DNA from: Pycnococcus provasolii
Lineage: Eukaryota; Chlorophyta; Pseudoscourfieldiophyceae; Pseudoscourfieldiales
Assembly: GCA_049487715.1 (NCBI GenBank)
Contig: CP150574.1
Span: forward strand, 248,001 to 312,000
Length of the DNA stretch: 64,000 bases
Direction of reading: 5' to 3'
Shown here in pieces: positions 19,193 through 28,623 of this stretch (position 1 is its first letter; every line of letters starts with the position of its first letter). The notes under the pieces were generated by a model. The model did not search any database. It worked only from the letters and a program-made list of their open reading frames with translations, and was not told where the DNA came from. The translations under genes were made by a program, and so were the position numbers.

Positions 19193-19927
19193 ATTTGCAC
19201 GAGGTTGGCGGAGCTCGTCGATCATGTAGAAGTACCTATGGTTAGTTTGATTTGTACCAACTTCGTGGATCATAAAAACCGCTCCATCTCATCATCGAAC
19301 AAGAGTTAAGATAACCTTATGTAGTATGTAGTACTGGGTACGTGCGCGCGCAGTCACAGTCACGCCCGTTTCTCACCGTGACTCTTGTTCAGCGGAAGCC
19401 TTCAAGGTGCCTGCCTGCGCAGACTGGCAGAGGAGGGAGAGGGGTCACACAACCCACCGACCGACGATGGCAACTCAAGGTCTAAAGTCTAAAGTCTAAA
19501 GTCTAAACACAAAGCAGTTGTTTTTTCTGTATGATGGAGGTGGTCAAGAAGTGCATTTATTATCGTGCATGAGATGCTGTTATTATCGGTTAGCGGTGGC
19601 GCTACGATCCATACGATACGGGGAGGGAGTGCCACCACCAGGTGGTATCCTACCACCCATGCCAAGACTACATAGTCTATCATCCCTTTTTGTTGTCAAG
19701 TTCATGCTCATTCAACCATTGCCTGATGAGCCCCCTTTCTTTGCCGATTCCACTTGCTGTGGCTCACTGGGCTGCCCTCATGATCTCTCGTTGATGTGGG
19801 CCCCGATCAAGCGTCATTGGGCGGGACCCCTCCCAACGGGAACTTCCTAAAAACCTTTCGTTAGGGGAAACCCGCACGTGAGTCCCATCACCAGTCTACG
19901 GGTCCCATCACTCGAGGAGGTAAAGGT
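19193..19927. other. Intergenic region between two plus-strand genes
   Basis: 735 bp without a supported gene. It holds the tandem GTCTAAA repeat at 19480-19507 and CGTTAGGGGAAACCC at about 19859, close to the next gene. Confidence 0.5.
19480..19507. repeat. (GTCTAAA)4 tandem heptamer
   Basis: Four exact copies. The reverse complement TTTAGAC differs from the plant telomere unit TTTAGGG at two positions. Confidence 0.9.
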
Positions 19928-22900
19928 ATGTCGTCCCAAAACGTTGAGGGAGCAGCCACTCAAGAAAGGCAAGCACTTTCTTCAAGTCGCAATCTGCCTA
20001 CGCTGCGCGACTCCTCCCTTTCCGCCATGGCGTCGTTGTCCTTGCCAGCTTCAGGAGGAGGAGGAAAAGGAAAAGTCACTACGGGGGGTACAACTTCTGC
20101 ACATGCCTCGGTATCACCAGATGGCCACCACCTTGGGGGACACTTGCACACAGGTGTGGGGGGCTTGCACCACCAGCTTGCAGATGCTCCAAACGCTACA
20201 GCGAGTAGTTCTCTCGTGAAAATCAAATCTATGGCTGCGCAAGGAGTGCAGGAGCCGACGCTTTCGCAACCTGCAGACTGGCACTACAAGGAACTGCTTG
20301 AACTGCCCATGTTCGCAGCCATGCCGCGCGTCGCGTTCGACTTGCTGGTGGCGGAGATGAAGATTGTGGACTATGAGCCCGGTGCAGAAATTTTCGAGCA
20401 GGGTACGGAGCTCGATAGGAAGAGCTGCTTTTATGTCGTCGTTAAGGGTAGCGTCGACATCTACGCGCACTTGGAACGCCGCAGAGGAAACGCTGTAGAC
20501 AAAAGAGTTGAAGAGCTTGCCGAAGCGGTCGACAGTGCTGCTGATGAAAGTGACAACAAAGGCGGCAGAATAAAAAGGCTCTTGTCGTCTAGTTCTAACT
20601 TAGGCCGTGATAGAGAGAGTAAAAGTCGCGGCGAGAAGAAGAGAAAGGGAAAGCACAGCACTCCTGTGAAAGCGAACGATGACGAGAGGCCCGAAAAAGC
20701 AAGCGAAAATTCCTCGGAAACTCAAGAGAACGTGCCACACCTTCCGTACCTTGTGCAGCTGCGCCGTAATAGCCTTGAGATTCGCCGACTGAGCTTGACG
20801 GTGCTTCCTACGCAGCCTTCATTTGCTCGTCACGAGGAGCTGTTCATGGAGGTGAAATTTGAGGAGTCGAACCATCATCTTGGGAGCCTCATCACTACGG
20901 TGAATTCAAGCGCATCATTTGGTGAAGATGCGCTTCTTGCTCGCGATGGCGCAAACGTCGGTGGAATATCATTCAGGAGCACATCGGCAGTTACTGGAAC
21001 GAGCGGAGTGCGCCTAGCGACACTGACTGCTTCCAAGTACGTGGCGTTCGTTAAGAGGGTGGGTCGCTTTTTCTTCGCGCCTTTGCAGTGCGCTGCTATC
21101 GCCAGCCTTCAGCACGCGCGCCGCAAAACGCACGAAATTGCGCTGCTGGCGGAAAATTGCTTGAGCTTATCCTTTTTCCAGGCATTGAAGCATTCTGTGT
21201 TGCTTCGAGTTTGCGAGCACATCGAATACTACCAGGTGAGAAGCGGAACCTTGCTTTTCCGCGAGGGCGAGCAACCGGGATCACGCGCTCTCTTTTACAT
21301 CCTGAAAAGTGGGCATGTGATGATGTACGCTGGACATCCAATCAGGGCTGACAGGGTAGACCAGGCGCACCATGAAGGTCACGAACAGATGGCAGTGCCC
21401 CTGCAGCATCGTATCACCAACTATGGCGCTGAGGTCGGCGGTATCTTGCCTGGGGAAAGCTTCGGCGAGAAGTGCATGAAACGCACGAACAAGAATGCGC
21501 CGCGCACCGCCACTGGGGTGTGCTCAACGGATTGCGAATTATTCGTGCTTCGGATGAGCAGCTTTCAATTGCTCGAGAATGCTTTGGAAGATGCTCTTGG
21601 ATCAGCAGAGGCTATGCAAGTGGCACTTCGAAAACCTGTGGAACATCGAGAGAAGGCTGACATTGATCTTCTCATTCAGAAGACGAAAGATATCGACTTT
21701 TTTAAGACTTTGAGCTCGACGGTATTCAGGGAAGTTTGTCGCCACGCCAGGTTGAAATCGCTCAGTAGCGGATCGGTAATCTTTAGCGAGGGTGCACCAG
21801 GAGGTACGTTTGATTTGTGTTTGCTTTCATGATTAAGTTTTTACTGGAATTTACTCAAATGACCAACACGGCCACTGCTAAAATAAACTCACGCTTTAAT
21901 AAACTCACGCAATTTCAGATTCATTCTACATTATATTGCTGGGCTCCGTAAGCCTGCACGTGAAGGAAGTTGGCAAGATGGAAAGTTTCGAAAGTCAGTT
22001 AGCAGGTGGCGCGGCACATGGGCAGTGTGTACAGATCTTGTTCCGCGGGCAGGCGTTTGGCGAGTATGCGTTGATGCGCAAGGACAACCGTAGAAGCGCA
22101 AGTGCAATAGCCCTGACTGACGTACACCTCATGGTTATCAGCAAAGATGACTTTAACGATATACTGGAGGATGCAGTGAGCAAGGAGGAGCAAAATGAGA
22201 AGGCGAGATTTCTCGTGCAGTACATTCCTGGCCTCCAAGATGCATACAGCCGCGCGATCTCGCTAAGTTATGGGCTCGTGGAGCGCTCATTTAGGCGTAA
22301 TGACATCATATTGCGAGAGGGAGAACCTGGAAAGAATTGCTTTCTTGTCAAAGAGGGGCTCGTCCAGCTATCAATCAATCGCTACGTGATGCAGCAGAGG
22401 CAGGGAATGAACCATCCAACGAGTCCAAGACAACAATCCTTCTCCCCGCCAAGATCGCCCATTCGAATTACACTCCCGTTGACGCAGCTTGGCGTTGGTT
22501 CGATCTGCGGCGAGTTTGCTCTCCTTTTCCAGAAGACACAGCCGTACGACGTCACAGCGACTGGCTTTCGATGCACACTCTACGAGATGCCACGTGATGT
22601 GCTGTTAAATTTACCTACGGCTAGCCTTGCAGTGGTACGAGAGGAGAGCCACTACCGTAATGAGAAATGGTCAAGCCGTCTAAAGGACATACTGGCGAAG
22701 AATCCTATGGTGTTCGAGCGTGGCCCGCGAATATCAAACGAGTCCGTGGGTTCAGGGACTGCAAAGTACGAGCCTGAGACACTCAACAAGGAGCCTTCGG
22801 CATCTTTCTCTGTACAGTCTCAACACAAGTTACAGTCGGAACTTTCCCTACGATCACTGGACGACGAGGTAAGACGCATTGCGCTGCTTCGACCAACAAG

Positions 22901-23978
22901 TCCGAACGGCATTGGTGGCAACCACTCGCCAGAGAGTAAGAGAGGCGATCAACTGCCGGAGGTGCGATCGCGGAGCAAGTCGAGATCTAAAAGCCAAGCA
23001 AACGATATCGTGTATGATAGTTCTCCGCCATTATATCGCTCGGAGAGTGCATTTGCTTGCATCACTAACGAGAGCTTGGTGAACTTTCAGAAAGTTTTCA
23101 GGCCGCTTATGAGCAAATCAATGGGAAGGCTGCCACAGTACATACCGAGCAACCCGTATTGGCCGCGGCCTCACAGTTACGCGACAGACGAGCCTCCCCG
23201 CGAATACGTGCGAAATGCGATTGCGCATACAGTCGATTCCAATGCTGTTGCAACTGAGCACATGCGAAAGATGCGTTTGCAACTCGGGAAAGACTTGAGC
23301 AGAATTGACAAAGAATACGGCGTGGATCGAGAAGAGGATCAACGCTACATCGACGAAGCGATAAAGATACCCGACGACCTTTGGGATCGCGTACGCGCAC
23401 TGGAAGACGGGGGGCCTAATACGACGGTTACGGCGATCAAGAAAAAGCTTCATACAAAGGACGAAATGCGCAGGCATGGTCTGAGGGAGGAGGACTTGGA
23501 GGAGCCGTCGGAGATCGAACGCATCAGAGAAAAGCGGCGCCAGCGTCACATCCCCCCTGGCCCGAAACTGAATGTGAAAGTAGCGCGAGAATTGGCATTT
23601 TCGGATGCGGCGTACAAAAAAGCTGTTGAGAGGCGCATGCGCAAAGAGCTGGAAAAGCACAAAGGCCGCGACAAGACGGCGAGTTTTGCAAAGCTCCGTG
23701 ACCGCTTGGAAATTACCACGTCTGTTGCTTTAGAGCCGGAACGCGTTGAACTTTTCGTCGACGAGGAAGAATGGGCGCGAACGCACAGCAACACCAAGGC
23801 AATTGATGACTTGTGCAAACCTTCAGCTTCGGGAATACACGTGACGAGCGAGGTTCGCAGTGAACGCCTAAACGAAGGTGCCATAAAGAGTCTTGGTAGA
23901 GGCGTCGCAGCTAGTTTGCGAGCATTGACAAATAATTCGCGAAGAGTGAGAGAGTCGATCAAGATGTTCGATGACTAG
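19928..23978 (+). CDS. Giant protein with four cyclic-nucleotide-binding domains, no kinase (one intron)
   Basis: Exons 19928-21803 and 21919-23978 encode 1311 residues. The intron splits a binding domain and the splice rejoins it as 'FSEGAPG' plus 'DSFYIILLGSVSLHV', a textbook hairpin of this fold. Module 1 starts near 121 ('LPMFAAMPRVAFDLLVAEM') and is interrupted by a roughly 130-residue Lys/Ser-rich insert. Module 2 starts near 417 ('LSFFQALKHSVLLRVCEHI'). Module 3 starts near 590 ('IDFFKTLSSTVFREVCRHA'). Module 4 follows ('IPGLQDAYSRAISLSYGLV'). Phosphate-cassette-like stretches are 'SFGEDALL', 'SFGEKCMK', 'AFGEYALM' and 'ICGEFALLF', but the consensus Arg is often missing. The C-terminal 450 residues are basic and low complexity. 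Its 3' end is duplicated at 28399. Confidence 0.82.
21804..21918 (+). other. Spliceosomal intron, 115 bp
   Basis: GTACGT donor and TTTCAG acceptor, phase 1. AT-rich, with the phrase TAAACTCACG twice near the 3' end as branch-site candidates. Confidence 0.88.
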
Positions 23979-23990
23979 TAACAATTATCT

Positions 23991-24003
23991 TTGTAAGTTA
24001 CAA
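23991..24003. terminator. Palindromic bidirectional poly(A) signal TTGTAAGTTACAA
   Basis: A perfect palindrome around a central G that gives TGTAA on both strands. It lies 13 bp past the stop of the cyclic-nucleotide-binding gene. In copy B (28606) it lies just past the stop of the RAP gene. Confidence 0.7.
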
Positions 24004-24008
24004 TCAAT

Positions 24009-24181
24009 TTACACCACGGCAAGCTGTTCCGGCGTCCAACCATTACGTTGTTCAATGCGAGGCAGGAGCTCCTCAGTCACGTAGCGATCTTGTGCAGCCT
24101 CGTCGTTCGTCGCCCACGCGAAGTAGGGGACGTATAGACACCGGACGCCACACGCGTGCATCCAAATGCGACGCGCGAGTG
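24009..24181 (-). pseudogene. RAP-gene 3' fragment (duplicated remnant)
   Basis: By eye identical to the last roughly 170 bp of the RAP gene (28624-28796), including its stop codon. It is cut off at 24181 with no upstream coding part, so it cannot make the protein. Confidence 0.9.
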
Positions 24182-24321
24182 GTACCAAACTCCGGGAACT
24201 GACATTTAATTCGGACGCGGTGGAACTCGGGCCAATGCAGATTCAGCAGTACCTGTCGAGCTACGAGGTGGGCCAGGTGCTATGGCTGACGATCAAGGCA
24301 TATCATTGTTACCAATATATA

Positions 24322-25404
24322 CTAACTTGTCTCGTTGCGCTTGTAGAGAAAGTTGGCTAGCGCGAGCGGATCCACGTGGCGCGGATACGCGGCTGTGATG
24401 ATGCGCGCGGCGATGCGCGGCCCACCAACCGCGCTTCCGAAGAACGATGTGATGTAGCGCGTGGTGATGCGCTTTTGCTCGAGCAAACCTGCACGCAACT
24501 GGTCAACGGCTGCGAGCTCACGAGCCTGGCCTCTAACGAGCTCGCAGAGACTCTGGCGACGGCTGCCATGAAGCGAGGCGAGTGCAATTTCGCGTTGATT
24601 GAACACTTCGCCAATTTCTTCCAAATAGTTACGCCGCCAATTTAAAATCCGCTCGACTGCCGTGTCGTCGAGCTGTGCATTGAAGACAACCGACCGCCAG
24701 CTGTCCGCGTCGAGCACGCCGTGCTGCAAGCACGCCTCCATGTGAGGGAGACGTGCGTCGAGCATGATCCCAGAGTCCGGAAATGCCTGTGAGAACTTAT
24801 AGCAGGCTTCACGGACTGCCGCCAAAGCTTCTGCGAGCTCATCTTCCCCGGCGTCATTGCTCAGCAACTCCTTCAGCCTATCCACCCGAACCTCGAACTC
24901 GTGGTTCACCGTTGCCATCAAGTTCCCTTTCTCCTCCTCTTCTTTCCCAGCACTGTGCTCGTCTTCCGACATTATCTTCGTAGCGTCCGTCGCCGTGCTG
25001 GTGCCGCCGCTGCCCCCGCCAGTAGTTCCGTTTCTCACGAGCGAGTCGTTCTGCGCCTCGAGCTCCTTGATGCGCAAAGTTAAGCTGTCCACAGTCTCCT
25101 CGAGCTCGCGCACGTGCTCCTTCTTTCGTTCGCGGTATCTGCGCTGAATCGCGGAGTTTCCCGGTCTCACCTTCTTCTTCGCCACGCCTCCTGTGTTCGT
25201 CTCAAGCTGCGCGATTGCCCCGAGCGCGGGTGCCGTGCTCGATTGCTTGATGCCGTGTCCCTGTCCCTGGTCGCCCGCGGAGTGGTCATCCTCGTCCATC
25301 GCGAGGAGCTCCTGCACCATGAGGTCGTTGATGTCGAGGAGGTCGGGCGCACTCTCGTTGGTGTTGGTGTTGTTGTTGGTGTCGTGCAAGGCGAAGGCGG
25401 ACAT
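24322..25404 (-). CDS. bZIP transcription factor with long helical C-terminus
   Basis: 360 residues from the ATG at 25404; the open frame further upstream has only a TTG. An Asn/Thr-rich, acidic head is followed by a basic region at about 76-95 ('NSAIQRRYRERKK', with the N-x7-R spacing) and a leucine zipper to about 122 ('VRELEETVDSLTLRIKELEA'). The remaining 240 residues are helical ('VERILNWRRNYLEEIGEVF', 'LVRGQARELAAVDQLRAGL') and are not a domain I can name. The basic region is closer to generic algal or YAP-like bZIPs than to plant G-box factors. The gene is divergent from the polymerase gene and both lie in the block bracketed by direct repeats. Confidence 0.82.
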   Translation of the reverse strand: MSAFALHDTNNNTNTNESAPDLLDINDLMVQELLAMDEDDHSAGDQGQGHGIKQSSTAPALGAIAQLETNTGGVAKKKVRPGNSAIQRRYRERKKEHVRELEETVDSLTLRIKELEAQNDSLVRNGTTGGGSGGTSTATDATKIMSEDEHSAGKEEEEKGNLMATVNHEFEVRVDRLKELLSNDAGEDELAEALAAVREACYKFSQAFPDSGIMLDARLPHMEACLQHGVLDADSWRSVVFNAQLDDTAVERILNWRRNYLEEIGEVFNQREIALASLHGSRRQSLCELVRGQARELAAVDQLRAGLLEQKRITTRYITSFFGSAVGGPRIAARIITAAYPRHVDPLALANFLYKRNETS

Positions 25405-25909
25405 CTTCAATGCCGCGTGGAATACGTTGTTGCACGCTACGATGGACGACGGAGGTTTGCGAGGAGCCGTGCAAGAGGGGGGCAAGAGGGAAAATTACAG
25501 GACAAGACAGACGCACCTTCCCACACGTCACTTCCCTTAACTTTACCACGAAACAGAACCACCAACAGGGAGGGCATTCTAAGACCATACCATGGATGAG
25601 GGAGGTTAACGAAAAAGCAGGCCGAGAGAGAAACTCCTTTGTTTCTGTCCCCCTCTTCTCCCCTCTTCTCCTCCTCTTTTTCTCTTTCTTTTCCTCCATT
25701 TCGTCAGGCGCAAGCACAGGTCGCAAGGACCCATCATCCCCGGGGGCACAGGAGGTGGGCACAAACGGGGGGGGGAGGCCAAACCCCTAAAGTTTAGGGG
25801 TTGGCTGGGTTGGAATGGGCTGACTAGGGTGGCATCGAAGGCGCGTTTACGGGACCTACTTTCCCATCCACGGCCGTGCTGAGCCCATGTATGTGCGCGT
25901 GCTGAGCCC
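25405..25909. promoter_or_regulatory. Shared divergent promoter, bZIP / polymerase
   Basis: 505 bp between two start codons. It contains the inverted repeat at 25782-25802 and a pyrimidine-rich stretch at about 25650-25690. No gene is seen. Confidence 0.5.
25782..25802. promoter_or_regulatory. Inverted repeat AACCCCTAAA-G-TTTAGGGGTT
   Basis: A perfect 10-bp inverted repeat with a one-base spacer, 108 bp before the polymerase ATG. It is related to the telomere-box-like motifs found near other gene starts here. Confidence 0.8.
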
Positions 25910-28387
25910 ATGTTCCGTGGAGTTTCCGTCCTGTTCGTGCCGCACGCCGACGACTCGTGTGCGCCGCCGAAGCACAACACGCTCGGCAACATACTTGCAG
26001 CGAGACTGAAAGAACTCGGCGGGAAAGTCGCAAAATGGCCACCCAACCCAGACGACGTGACGCACGTCGTCGTTCTGGAGAATATAACAACTTCGGAGGT
26101 CGCGCGTGCGCTTGACATGCAGAAAACTACGCCAGCGTCGTGGACGCCTTGGAAGCGCGTCGTACAGTGCGCGTGGATGCAGATGGCGCTCAGACGGGAG
26201 TGGCAGGAAAAGTCGGACGAACTTCCAGACGACTCGCCTTTCGCCGTTTCCCCACCTGGCGCAGAACCGGCGAAGAGAAACGTAGTGCGCGGCGAAGTGC
26301 CGTGCACGCCGCCAAAGCTCAGAAGAACAAACCAAGATGCGCGCAGAGCTGACGGCGGTGCGGAGGCAGCGGCAGCAGCAACAGCAGGTTCATCAACGCC
26401 ACTTCCGTTCGTCCGAAGCACAGGCGAGGCAAACCAACGCTCTCCTCGCTGGGGGTGGGCAGGTCGCAACGACGTTGCCGAGCAAGCAGCGTCGCATGCC
26501 GCTGCGTCGCCAACGTCTCTCGCTCTGCAGCCATACATGACTGCATCGGAGCAGCTCGAACACGAGCAAGGACTTTTCACGCCGTACGATAGAGATGCAG
26601 CTGCTGCCGCCGTCGCGTTCTTGCGCAGCTTCTGGGAGCAGACTGGCGTTGGCGTCGCAGATCGTTTCGACGAAGCAGGTGCCGGTGCTGCGGAAGCCGC
26701 AGCAGCCTCCTCCTCTGCTCCAACGGCGTCGATATTCCAAGTTGATGATCCTGTCACCTCGGATAGCGACGCAGACGATGCCGGTAATGAGGCGAGTGGG
26801 CATGATACCATGAGATGGACGAATCCAAATCTGTTCGTCGTGCAGAACCTGAACCGCCTTAAGGACCACATGGGTGGCGATGGGCGTGGACCCGACGCCG
26901 GACAGTTCAAGGAGAAGGCGCTCATGCGTGCGATTGGTATTCTCAGCCGATCGCCGTATGGAACGGAGGTTGCTGTCGCGCAACGCCAGATCAAATCGGC
27001 GAATGAGATTCTGGACAAAAAGCATGGAGGCGAACACAACAATGGCGTTGGGCGGAAGACGGCGGAAAAAGTGACGGAGATTTTGGAGACGGGAACGCTT
27101 CGTCGCGCTGATGTGTTCGACGGATCGAACGTGTCGATGGACGGGGGTTCTGCTGCCGAGCGCGCGCGGGTGATGGATGCTCTCACGGGAATTTGGGGCG
27201 TTGGCCCAAATATCGCGAACAGGTATTTTTTAGATGGCGTGCGCGATGCCGACGGACTTGCGGAACGCCTTCCATTCCTGAGACGCACGGCGCAACAGAA
27301 GATTGGGATTCGCCACCGTGCGGATCTCGCAGGGCCTGGAAAGCGCGTGCCTAGAGCTATTGCGGACAAAATTCGCAAGGCGGCGCAAGACAGCCTGAAC
27401 GAAGCGTTCCCTGGCACTGCATGTACATACCTTGTCGGATCCATGCGTCGCGGCAAGGTGTCGAGCGGCGACGTGGACGTGATGGTGGTCGTGGACTCTG
27501 CGCGCGGGGATGGCACTGATGCTCCGAGGAGGGACCGGAATCTGCGGAGTGCGCTGCGTCGAGTGCTTGAAGGTCTCCACGATCGTGGTTACATCCGTCG
27601 GTTGGAAGAAGCCCTCGCGGCGGATCCGGACGTGCCACCGGACTACACGCTTTCGAATTCCAACGACGGCGGATTTGGGTTTGAAGGCGTGGGGCGTGGC
27701 CATGAGCCTACCGCCGTCGCGCCACTTGACGGTGACTCTGAGGATGAAGACGTAGAAGAACGCGAGGAGAATCCTCCTGAGTACGACGCTGTGAGCGGTG
27801 CTGCTGGTGCCGGCGGGTCGAAGAAGGAAGAAACTCTCTACATATATCGGGGCCACGATGACGTACAGCGCGAGGAACCTATCACGTGGATGGGAGTAGC
27901 ACACGAGCCGTCCGGCGGGCCATACTTTCGTCTGGATCTCAAAGTGTACCCTCGCCGTTGCGTCGGCACAGCGCTGCTTTACTTCACTGGATCTGCAAGA
28001 TTCAACCGTGCCTTGAGATACTGGGCACGGTGGTCTCCACGAGCGGAGCTAGTGCGCGCTGCACGCCGTCTCTCGCCGAGCGGCCCGGGTGTGCTGCGAG
28101 TTGGTTTGTCCTTCACACAGTCAGCAACGACAAAGACGCGCCACGTGGGTGAACTTCACGCGCATCTCGAACAGCCAAATGGATTTCGCATAAACGACAC
28201 CGATCTTACTCCGATTTTCGTGCCAAAGCGCGTTGAGAAGGAGGTTGTCGATCCTGCTGCTAAAGGCCGTCGATGGGGTGGCAACGAACTATGGCAATGC
28301 AGCCGAACTTACGAATGGCTGAGCGAGGCAGACGTGTTTAACGCGATGGGTCTGCCGTACATACCACCATTTTTGCGAAATATGTAA
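25910..28387 (+). CDS. POLL: DNA polymerase family X with BRCT domain (Pol lambda-like)
   Basis: 825 residues. An N-terminal BRCT domain spans about 4-97 and ends in the conserved Trp helix ('WKRVVQCAWMQMAL'). An acidic, Ala-rich linker follows, then the 8-kDa and fingers regions with the helix-hairpin-helix 'TGIWGVGPNIANRYF' (about 424-440). The palm has 'VGSMRRGKVSSGDVDVMVV' (catalytic D521 and D523), and a third Asp sits in 'FRLDLKVYP' (about 676). The sugar-selecting loop is 'YFTGSARFNRALR' and the end is 'ADVFNAMGLPYIPPF'. Such enzymes fill gaps in base-excision and end-joining repair in the nucleus. An acidic insert of about 80 residues (about 585-655) splits the palm. The ATG at 25910 gives a complete BRCT. 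Confidence 0.93.
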   Translation: MFRGVSVLFVPHADDSCAPPKHNTLGNILAARLKELGGKVAKWPPNPDDVTHVVVLENITTSEVARALDMQKTTPASWTPWKRVVQCAWMQMALRREWQEKSDELPDDSPFAVSPPGAEPAKRNVVRGEVPCTPPKLRRTNQDARRADGGAEAAAAATAGSSTPLPFVRSTGEANQRSPRWGWAGRNDVAEQAASHAAASPTSLALQPYMTASEQLEHEQGLFTPYDRDAAAAAVAFLRSFWEQTGVGVADRFDEAGAGAAEAAAASSSAPTASIFQVDDPVTSDSDADDAGNEASGHDTMRWTNPNLFVVQNLNRLKDHMGGDGRGPDAGQFKEKALMRAIGILSRSPYGTEVAVAQRQIKSANEILDKKHGGEHNNGVGRKTAEKVTEILETGTLRRADVFDGSNVSMDGGSAAERARVMDALTGIWGVGPNIANRYFLDGVRDADGLAERLPFLRRTAQQKIGIRHRADLAGPGKRVPRAIADKIRKAAQDSLNEAFPGTACTYLVGSMRRGKVSSGDVDVMVVVDSARGDGTDAPRRDRNLRSALRRVLEGLHDRGYIRRLEEALAADPDVPPDYTLSNSNDGGFGFEGVGRGHEPTAVAPLDGDSEDEDVEEREENPPEYDAVSGAAGAGGSKKEETLYIYRGHDDVQREEPITWMGVAHEPSGGPYFRLDLKVYPRRCVGTALLYFTGSARFNRALRYWARWSPRAELVRAARRLSPSGPGVLRVGLSFTQSATTKTRHVGELHAHLEQPNGFRINDTDLTPIFVPKRVEKEVVDPAAKGRRWGGNELWQCSRTYEWLSEADVFNAMGLPYIPPFLRNM

Positions 28388-28398
28388 CCAACCCTGTA

Positions 28399-28593
28399 CT
28401 TTTCATCGACGAGGAAGAATGGGCGCGAACGCACAGCAACACCAAGGCAATTGATGACTTGTGCAAACCTTCAGCTTCGGCAATACACGTGACGAGCGAG
28501 GCTCGCAGTGGTAGAGGCGTCGCAGCTGGTTTGCGAGCATTGACAAATAATTCGCGAAGAGTGAGAGAGTCGATCAAGATGTTCGATGACTAG
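28399..28593 (+). pseudogene. 3' fragment of the cyclic-nucleotide-binding gene
   Basis: Matches the last part of the gene ending at 23978 (from FVDEEEWARTHSN onward, here FIDEEEW) up to its stop, with an 11-codon deletion. It has no start or promoter of its own and probably serves as the polymerase 3' UTR. Confidence 0.88.
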
Positions 28594-28605
28594 TAACAAT
28601 TATCT

Positions 28606-28618
28606 TTGTAAGTTACAA
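28606..28618. terminator. Palindromic poly(A) signal, copy B
   Basis: TTGTAAGTTACAA. The minus-strand TGTAA lies about 6-11 bp past the RAP stop (28624). The plus-strand one could serve the polymerase transcript. Confidence 0.65.
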
Positions 28619-28623
28619 TCAAT

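Larger units (their letters stand above)
23751..24181. repeat. Segmental duplication, copy A (431 bp)
   Basis: Direct repeat of 28399-28796. It contains the functional 3' end of the cyclic-nucleotide-binding gene plus a non-functional copy of the RAP gene 3' end (24009-24181, minus strand). Compared by eye, it differs from copy B by four substitutions and one 33-bp segment present only here. Confidence 0.93.

Noticed and set aside
25606-27516. 636-codon open frame antisense to the polymerase gene
   Set aside because: Ser/Pro/Arg/Ala low-complexity translation with no domain. It is the complementary shadow of the GC-rich polymerase gene.
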